This document shows positions 13,766-18,446 of a stretch of 18,446 bases of DNA, piece by piece. Each line of letters starts with the position of its first letter. Position 1 is the stretch's first letter. A model generated the notes under the pieces. That model saw only the letters and a program-made list of their open reading frames with translations, did no database searches and had not been told where the DNA came from. The position numbers and the translations under genes are program-made. Source of the stretch: Actinobacteria bacterium UBA5176 (lineage in GTDB: Bacteria > Actinomycetota > UBA4738); the NCBI GenBank assembly GCA_002413305.1, contig DHWS01000112.1, forward strand, positions 26,628 to 45,073, written 5' to 3'.

Positions 13766-14607
13766 GCGCCGAGGCTCCGTCCACCGGACAGGCTTCAGGC
13801 TCGCAGGGAGGCGAGCCCGTCCGGATCGGCGTCTTCGGCGGGTCGGGGTTCTATTCGTTCTTGGACGACGTGCGCGAGGTCGACGTGGACACGCCGTGGG
13901 GGAAGCCCTCGGCGCCGGTGACCGTCGGCCGGGTGGACGGCCGTTCCGTCGCGTTCATCCCTCGGCACGGCATGAAGCACCGGTTTCCCCCGCACAAGGT
14001 GCCGTACCGGGCGAACCTGTGGGCGATGAAGCAGCTGGGGGTGGAACGGGTCATCGGGCCGTGTGCGGCGGGCTCGCTCCAGACCAACGTGAAGCCGGGC
14101 GAGTTCGTCATCTGTGACCAGTTGGTGGACCGGACCACCGGCCGTGAGTCGACCTTCTACGACGGGCCCGAGACAACGCACATCGCGTTCGCGGACCCCT
14201 ACTGCCCAACGATGCGCCGCGTGGCGCTCGCGGAGGCGAACGACCTCGGGATCGCGACCCACGACGGCGGGACCGTGGTGGTGATCCAGGGGCCTCGCTT
14301 CTCCAGCCGGGCCGAATCGGCCTTCTTCTCCCGCCAGGGCTGGGAGGTCATCAACATGACCCAGTCGCCGGAGGCCGTGCTCGCCCGCGAGCTGGAGATG
14401 TGCTACGCGAACGTATCCCTGATCACCGACTACGACGTTGGCGTGGTGGGCGAGGTCGAAGCCGTGAGCCACGAGGAGGTCATCCGGGTGTTCACGGAGA
14501 ACAACGCCCGGCTGCGCGACCTCCTGTTCCGGATGATCTCGGCGATGCCGGTCGAACGGGACTGCCCGTGTGCCGCGGCCCTCGCCGGTGCCCGGTTCGA
14601 AGTCTGA
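13762..14607 (+). CDS. mtnP: S-methyl-5'-thioadenosine phosphorylase, probable CTG start
   Basis: Cleaves 5'-methylthioadenosine with phosphate to adenine and methylthioribose-1-phosphate. With CTG as start it has 281 residues. The phosphate loop GGSGFY (26-31), RHGMKHRFPPHKVPYRAN (68-85), GPCAAGSLQ, VINMTQSPEAVLARE and the adenine-recognition segment TDYDVG are all there. The frame contains no ATG, GTG or TTG between TGA 13561 and TTG 13861; starting at 13861 would delete the phosphate loop. CTG 13762 overlaps the FmdB stop by three bases and has GGAG at 13750-13753, eight bases upstream. This makes CTG the best start, though a sequencing error or another rare start is possible. Confidence 0.9.
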   Translation: MSAEAPSTGQASGSQGGEPVRIGVFGGSGFYSFLDDVREVDVDTPWGKPSAPVTVGRVDGRSVAFIPRHGMKHRFPPHKVPYRANLWAMKQLGVERVIGPCAAGSLQTNVKPGEFVICDQLVDRTTGRESTFYDGPETTHIAFADPYCPTMRRVALAEANDLGIATHDGGTVVVIQGPRFSSRAESAFFSRQGWEVINMTQSPEAVLARELEMCYANVSLITDYDVGVVGEVEAVSHEEVIRVFTENNARLRDLLFRMISAMPVERDCPCAAALAGARFEV

Positions 14608-14730
14608 CCCACCCCGTCAGCTCTGGCCTCCACCTTCCAGTGGGAGATCCGTCCGCCAATTCCGGCCGTTCGTGACGTTGCTCACAGCCGCCGGGGCCAC
14701 GAGCCGCTAGCCTCGTCACCGGAAAGCCCC

Positions 14731-14749
14731 GCCGTCCTCGCCGGACGGC
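14731..14749 (+). terminator. Perfect 7-bp hairpin between mtnP and cpaB
   Basis: GCCGTCC, loop TCGCC, GGACGGC. A strong G/C stem in the 189-base gap, but followed by only a short pyrimidine run (CCTTCCC), so it may be a weak terminator of the FmdB-mtnP unit or a structure in the cpaB leader. Confidence 0.4.
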
Positions 14750-14796
14750 GTCCGAGCCTTCCCACGCCGGTCTCCTCCCCCAAGAAGGAGCCGAAC

Positions 14797-15532
14797 GTGC
14801 GCTTCCTGCGGTCCGCCTCGCCGCGCGCGTATCTCAGCGCGTCGGCGGTGCTCGCCCTCCTTACGGGGCTCGTTCTGCATTCGTACGTCAGCGGGGCGGC
14901 CGGCGCGTTGCCGTCCGCGAGCGCCATGGCGTCGGTCGTGGTCGTGGTGGTCCCCGCGAGCCGCGGCGTGCGACTGGTGGCGAAGGACCTCCGGGTGATT
15001 CGCATGCCCGTCCCGTATGCACCGCCGGGCGCGCTCTCCTCGATCTCACAGGCTGCCGGCCGGGTCACCCTCACGGACCTCCTAACGGGGGAACCGGTGA
15101 CGAAGACCCGGCTCGCTCGCGTACGGGCAGGCCCGGTGGCGTCACTGATCCCTGAGGGACTCCGGGCCTTCGCCGTACCTTCCACCCTTCCCGCGGGGAC
15201 GGTGGCGCCAGGCGACCACGTCGACGTGCTGGCGACCTATGGGAGGAGGTCAACCCCACACCGAGACCGTCGTTTCCGGCGTCGAGGTCCTCATGGTCCT
15301 CGGGCCGGCAGGCTCGTCGGGCGCGGTCGGCCCGGCGTCCGGCGCGAACTCTTCGGGTAGCGCCTTCGGCGGAGGGTCCGGGCCGGCGGCCGACGCCGCG
15401 GCATCCGGCGTGGGGTTCGAGCCGACCACGCTCCTGCTCCTGGCCGGGCTCGATCAGGAGCAGCGTCTGGCTTACGCCCGCGCCTTCGCGGACCTTGAGG
15501 TGGTGGTCGCCCCGCCGGTGGACGAACCGTGA
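14797..15532 (+). pseudogene. cpaB: CpaB-like Flp pilus assembly protein with one-base frameshift
   Basis: The first frame (GTG 14797, with AAGGAG six bases upstream) gives an N-terminal membrane anchor (about 11-30), a SAF-like domain with MASVVVVVVPA and RGVRLVAKDL, and the CpaB/RcpC piece AVPSTLPAGTVAPGDHVDVL. At 15241-15243 it loses homology. The next frame carries on at once with GGGQPHTETVVSGVEVLMVLG and a C-terminal LLLLAGLDQEQRLAYARAF typical of CpaB. Removing one G from the GGG at 15241-15243 restores a 244-residue protein. Zero-frame translation instead stops at 15360. No other Flp/Tad genes (tadA, tadB, tadC, flp) are seen nearby. Either a genuine single-base mutation, an assembly error, or rarely programmed frameshifting. 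The 3' end overlaps the convergent gene by 61 bases. Confidence 0.82.
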
Positions 15533-17031
15533 TCGGCCCGGGCGGCTCGGACCACGACGAAACAGAAGATCGCCAGCATCACGGCCGCAGCGCCGAAATG
15601 CACTCCCGTCAGCATGTCCCGCCAGAGGGCAGGATCCGATCCGGGTTCGGCGGGGACGCCCGTCAGCGCGAGCAGGGCGGCCGTCCCAAGTGCGGCTCCG
15701 CACAGTAGCCCGTCCTCGAGCAGCGCGGCGAACGGCAGGAACCAGGCGGCGTACCACGGGGGCAGGTACGGGACGCTCAGCGCAAGAAGGAGGAGCGCCG
15801 TGGCCCACATCGGCGCCGAGGCTTCCGGACGGGCCCGAGCGAGCCACTGGAGGAGCAGCACCGCGAACATTCCGAGGAACACCGCGGCGGTGGCCTTCCC
15901 CAATGCTCCCGGCGTGTGCAGTCCACCGATCGACCTCCCCAGCGCTCTGGCACCGCGCACCATGAGCCCCGGTCCGCTGGCCCAGCCTTCCAGCGCCGAA
16001 AGGGACCGAAGTGACGCCAGCGACGCACCGCCGGAAGAGAAAGGAGCGAGGAGGATGGCCGTCAGAGCCGCCACGACGGTCGCGTGGAGCCCGACCGTGC
16101 GTGTCCGTGCCCCCCGGTCGCGGCCGCCGAGTGACCAGACCCAGATGACGAGCGGGGGGACCAGCACGACCTTGACCAGCACCGCGAGGGTCAAGATGGC
16201 CGTCACCAGGAAGGGGAGGGGCGAGAGGTTCGAACCGGGGCGCCCCGCCTTGAGCCACCACCCCGCCACCACTAACCCGAGCAGGAGCAGGGCGACCGCC
16301 AGCGTGTCGTTGTGTCCACCACCGACCGTGTGGATGACGAGCACCGGATTGAGGCCCACGATGGCCACCGCCGCAACCTCCCGGCCCGGACGGAACGCCT
16401 TGGTCGCCGCCCAGGCCAGCGCGGCGGCCGCGGCCAGCCCGAGCCCGGAGAGGATCTTGAACGCCAGGATCGTTCCTCGTACGGAACCCGCGAAGGCCCG
16501 GGCGATGGCTGCGGCCGGCAGGACGAACGCCGGCCCGTAGACCGACGGTGTGGTGAGGTATTGGCGGGACACTGCCGGCGTGAACGGGTCCCCGGGGAAT
16601 GCGGCCGGGGCCACCGTGTAGGGGTTCGCACCGTGCAGCGCGAACGCCCGGCCGTAGGCCGCGTAGCTGTACACGTCGCGCGAGAGCAGGAGCGGCCCCG
16701 CGACGATGGCGGTGAGGGCCACACCGGCTGCCACCGCGACCGGCTGGAGCCCGACTCGGCCCAGCCACGCCTCTCGGACGACGAGCAGGCTGGCGGCTAC
16801 CAGGATGACGAGGAGCACGATCGAGACGATGGTCAGCCCCAGTCGGTCCAGCCGGTCCAGCCCGATCCAACCGGCGAGCCGCCTCGTCCAGACCGGCGCG
16901 CCGACACCCCGCGGGAAGACGGGTACGAGCGGAGAATCCGGCGCACCGCCGATCGCATCGATGGCTACGAACCCGGCCACTAGAACGAAAAGCGCCAGAC
17001 GAGCTTTCGCCGTGGTCGGTGGCCGCGCCAT
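15472..17031 (-). CDS. GT-C family polyprenyl-phosphomannose-dependent mannosyltransferase (MptB-like)
   Basis: A 519-residue multi-pass membrane protein with about 12-13 hydrophobic helices. The first extracytoplasmic loop has SRDVYSYAAYG (Asp119 as likely catalytic acid) followed by HGANPYTVAP and TPSVYGPAFVLPAA, the pattern of actinobacterial alpha-1,6-mannosyltransferases such as MptA/MptB that use polyprenyl-phosphate-mannose. A C-terminal PPWYAAWFLPFAAL segment is also typical. Such enzymes elongate the mannan core of lipoglycans, which would use envelope sugar precursors; acceptor here is unknown. ATG 17029-17031 is preceded by TAGAGT ten bases upstream on the minus strand. Its 3' end overlaps cpaB antisense. 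Confidence 0.87.
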   Translation of the reverse strand: MARPPTTAKARLALFVLVAGFVAIDAIGGAPDSPLVPVFPRGVGAPVWTRRLAGWIGLDRLDRLGLTIVSIVLLVILVAASLLVVREAWLGRVGLQPVAVAAGVALTAIVAGPLLLSRDVYSYAAYGRAFALHGANPYTVAPAAFPGDPFTPAVSRQYLTTPSVYGPAFVLPAAAIARAFAGSVRGTILAFKILSGLGLAAAAALAWAATKAFRPGREVAAVAIVGLNPVLVIHTVGGGHNDTLAVALLLLGLVVAGWWLKAGRPGSNLSPLPFLVTAILTLAVLVKVVLVPPLVIWVWSLGGRDRGARTRTVGLHATVVAALTAILLAPFSSGGASLASLRSLSALEGWASGPGLMVRGARALGRSIGGLHTPGALGKATAAVFLGMFAVLLLQWLARARPEASAPMWATALLLLALSVPYLPPWYAAWFLPFAALLEDGLLCGAALGTAALLALTGVPAEPGSDPALWRDMLTGVHFGAAAVMLAIFCFVVVRAARADHGSSTGGATTTSRSAKARA

Positions 17032-17038
17032 CTCGGAA

Positions 17039-17052
17039 GGGACTCTAGCCCC
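17039..17052. promoter_or_regulatory. DosR/DevR-box-like palindrome
   Basis: GGGACT CT AGCCCC matches the DosR palindrome core GGGACTnnAGTCCC at 11 of 12 positions. It lies between the divergent mannosyltransferase and SRPBCC genes and overlaps a putative -10 (TAGAGT, minus strand, 17042-17047) of the former. A DevR-like regulator is encoded about 0.6 kb downstream. Confidence 0.4.
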
Positions 17053-17172
17053 TCCCGGTAGCCGCGAATCAGGTCACAGACGACGCCTCGCGTGCCACGT
17101 CCCGGTTGGTCCCCTGTGGACGGGGTCATTCGCCTCTACGCTCAGCTCTGCCCGTCCCCGACCCTCAGATGC

Positions 17173-17643
17173 ATGTTCGTCCGCTACTTCGTGGAGATCG
17201 CCCGGCCCGTCGCCGACGTGCAGGAGGTCCTGCTGACCAGCCCGGAGCTCTGGGCGGGCGGTCCTGCCGGCGAGGCACACCAACGCGGCCGCCGACTCCT
17301 TTCCGAAGTGGGCTTCGAACCGGCCGGCCACCGCGTGTCGAAGCGGGTCGAGATCTGTTTCAGCGACCCCATCCACCTCCCGTCGAAGACCATCCTGCCC
17401 ATGACCTGGTCGCCCACCGGCGCGGAGCCGCTGTTCCCCGCCCTGGACGCCGACATCGAGATCGCGGGCCTGGGCCCGAACCGAACCCAGCTCTCGATCA
17501 GCGCCAGGTACACCCCACCGCTGGGCGCCGTGGGGCGAGCCATCGACCGAAGCCTCCTCCACCGGGTGGCCGAAGCCACCGTGAAGGACTTCCTGGACCG
17601 GGTCGCGGCCACCTTGGAGCGTGTCCCAGCCCCTGCTCGTTGA
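17173..17643 (+). CDS. SRPBCC-fold-like protein
   Basis: A 156-residue soluble protein. Its pattern resembles the SRPBCC/START-like ligand-binding fold: a first strand (FVRYFVEIARPVADV) followed by two short helices, several beta strands (DADIEIAGL, RTQLSISARYTPPLG) and a long C-terminal helix (HRVAEATVKDFLDRVAATLE). The ARYTPPLGAVGRAIDR turn before the last helix is the most family-like piece. No catalytic residues can be assigned. ATG 17173 starts directly at the first strand; the open frame to 17092 adds an unlikely N-terminus. It ends 31 bases before the DevR-like gene, whose promoter overlaps its stop. Confidence 0.68.
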   Translation: MFVRYFVEIARPVADVQEVLLTSPELWAGGPAGEAHQRGRRLLSEVGFEPAGHRVSKRVEICFSDPIHLPSKTILPMTWSPTGAEPLFPALDADIEIAGLGPNRTQLSISARYTPPLGAVGRAIDRSLLHRVAEATVKDFLDRVAATLERVPAPAR

Positions 17644-17668
17644 GCCCAGCCCCCCGACGTGGGAGCAT
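17640..17668 (+). promoter_or_regulatory. Leaderless promoter of the DevR-like regulator
   Basis: TTGAGC (17640-17645), 17 bases, GAGCAT (17663-17668), six bases, GTG 17675. The -35 overlaps the stop codon of the preceding gene. Alternatively GGGAG at 17661-17665, nine bases before the GTG, serves as a ribosome binding site on a read-through mRNA. Confidence 0.55.
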
Positions 17669-17674
17669 GGGGTC

Positions 17675-18331
17675 GTGACCACGCCCCTGCGTGTCCTGCT
17701 CGTCGATGACCACGAGGTGGTCCGGAGCGGGGTGGCTGCGCTGCTGAAGGCCACCGATGACATCGTGGTGGCTGGGGAGGCCGGCACGGTGCAGGGTGCC
17801 GTGGAGGAGGCGGACCGCGTCCGTCCCGATGTGGTGGTCATGGACGTCCGCCTGGCGGACGGGTCCGGGATCGAGGCAACCCGGGAGATCCGGGCTCGCC
17901 GCCCCCAGACCCAGGTGCTCATGCTGACCTCCTTCGCCGACGACGAGGCCCTGTTCGCCTCGATCATGGCCGGGGCCTCCGGCTACGTGCTCAAGCAGGT
18001 CCGCAGCGGCGAGCTCCTGCGGGCCATCCGGGCCGTGGGGGCAGGCCAGAGCCTTCTGGACCCGGCGGTGACCAAGGCGGTACTCGACCGCCTGCGCAAG
18101 GGAAAGCACCTCATGCGGGACGAGAAGCTGGCCCGGTTGTCCCCCCAGGAGGAGCGCATCCTCACCCTGATCGCCGAGGGCAAGACGAACAGGGAGGTCG
18201 GGGAGGAGCTCCACCTGGCCGAGAAGACGGTCAAGAACTACGTCTCCTCGATCCTGTCGAAGCTGGAGGTGGCCCGCCGGGCCGAGGCCGCCGCCTACCT
18301 GGCCCGCCACACCACCACCCCCGGGTCCTGA
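17675..18331 (+). CDS. NarL/LuxR-type response regulator, DevR/DosR-like
   Basis: A 218-residue two-component transcription factor. The receiver domain (1-120) has the acidic pair Asp11/Asp12, phospho-acceptor Asp57 in VVMDVRLADGSG, Thr85 and Lys107. The LuxR-type HTH (about 150-208) reads LSPQEERILTLIAEGKTNREVG and EKTVKNYVSSILSKL. The helix KTVKNYVS and the linker GAGQSLLDPAV are close to mycobacterial DevR/DosR, the hypoxia/NO-dormancy regulator. No histidine kinase is in the window, so the partner and the signal are unknown. GTG 17675 was chosen because the protein then begins right before the first receiver strand and a promoter is spaced for it. Confidence 0.92.
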   Translation: MTTPLRVLLVDDHEVVRSGVAALLKATDDIVVAGEAGTVQGAVEEADRVRPDVVVMDVRLADGSGIEATREIRARRPQTQVLMLTSFADDEALFASIMAGASGYVLKQVRSGELLRAIRAVGAGQSLLDPAVTKAVLDRLRKGKHLMRDEKLARLSPQEERILTLIAEGKTNREVGEELHLAEKTVKNYVSSILSKLEVARRAEAAAYLARHTTTPGS

Positions 18332-18346
18332 GCGAGCCGACCCGAC

Positions 18347-18388
18347 CGGCCCTCCGGGGTCCCGAAAGGTCCCGTCCGGAGCGGGCCG
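18347..18388 (+). terminator. Large GC-rich hairpin after the regulator gene
   Basis: CGGCCCTCCGG pairs with CCGGA-GC-GGGCCG (11 pairs, two-base bulge). The loop contains two tandem copies of GGTCCCG separated by AAA. No U-tract follows. Either a factor-dependent terminator or a leader structure for the next gene. Confidence 0.4.
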
Positions 18389-18438
18389 CAGGGCCGATGT
18401 CCCCACCCCGTTCGAGGACCGAAGCTTGGGACGAGAGG

Positions 18439-18446
18439 AAAGGAGG
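18439..18446 (+). promoter_or_regulatory. Perfect Shine-Dalgarno at the right edge
   Basis: AAAGGAGG ends the window; a gene on the plus strand should start within about ten bases beyond the edge. Confidence 0.55.

Noticed and set aside
14608..14796. Possible riboswitch (e.g. c-di-GMP class) upstream of cpaB
   Set aside because: Only one plain 7-bp hairpin is present; I could not match conserved core sequences of any riboswitch class.
15071..16870. 599-residue minus-strand open frame
   Set aside because: Out-of-frame shadow of the mannosyltransferase, Arg/Gly/Pro-rich and without domains.
1..18446. CRISPR arrays, IS elements, phage or defence genes
   Set aside because: No regularly spaced repeats, terminal inverted repeats, transposase, integrase or nuclease signatures were seen on either strand.

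Overview
The window looks like chromosomal DNA of a GC-rich Actinomycetota bacterium. Strong G/C bias at third codon positions, frequent GTG starts, leaderless promoters, a DinB/mycothiol-dependent-isomerase-like protein, a mycothiol/thioredoxin-type arsenate reductase, a DevR/DosR-like response regulator and an MptB-like GT-C mannosyltransferase all point that way. The genus cannot be read from the sequence. No phage, IS element, integrase or CRISPR array was seen; this is a patchwork of short housekeeping operons. No stretch longer than about 300 bases lacks a gene. The longest, 5159-5427, holds the divergent control region of the cupin and arsenate-reductase units.

Layout. 1-2032 (+): 3' part of an exported thioredoxin-fold protein, then a CorA magnesium transporter. 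2049-2807 (-): SCO1/SenC copper chaperone, divergent from a leaderless 33-codon leader ORF and a 14-TM MFS exporter (2932-4599, +). 4664-5158 (-): small cupin. 5428-6124 (+): a 17-residue, six-cysteine microORF followed by an ArsC-type arsenate reductase. 6229-6300 (-): tRNA-Ala(CGC). 6393-7874 (+): PspC-domain protein, SHOCT-domain membrane protein and a DinB-like protein. 7881-9212 (-): membrane protein plus translin-family protein. 9319-12151 (-): galU-moeA-moaC, with moeA carrying an unusual disordered N-terminal extension. 12237-14607 (+): His-rich membrane-anchored protein, FmdB zinc-ribbon protein, and S-methyl-5'-thioadenosine phosphorylase that apparently starts at CTG. 14797-15532 (+): solitary cpaB gene broken by one base. 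15472-17031 (-): GT-C mannosyltransferase. 17173-18331 (+): SRPBCC-like protein and DevR-like regulator. The window ends on a perfect Shine-Dalgarno for a gene just outside.

The most interesting signal is the microORF at 5428-5481 (MGPQDCCPPDCCPNGCC) with an ideal ribosome binding site directly upstream of arsC. An 8-nt complement links its codons with the likely arsC start, suggesting a cysteine- or metalloid-responsive translational switch or a metalloid-binding micropeptide. Second is a recurrent promoter geometry (-35, 17 bp, -10, 6 bp, start codon) at three genes, which also supports the leader ORF before the MFS exporter. Third are start-site and frame anomalies: CTG start of mtnP, one-base frameshift in cpaB, and a G6-tract/leaderless-GTG puzzle before the His-rich protein.
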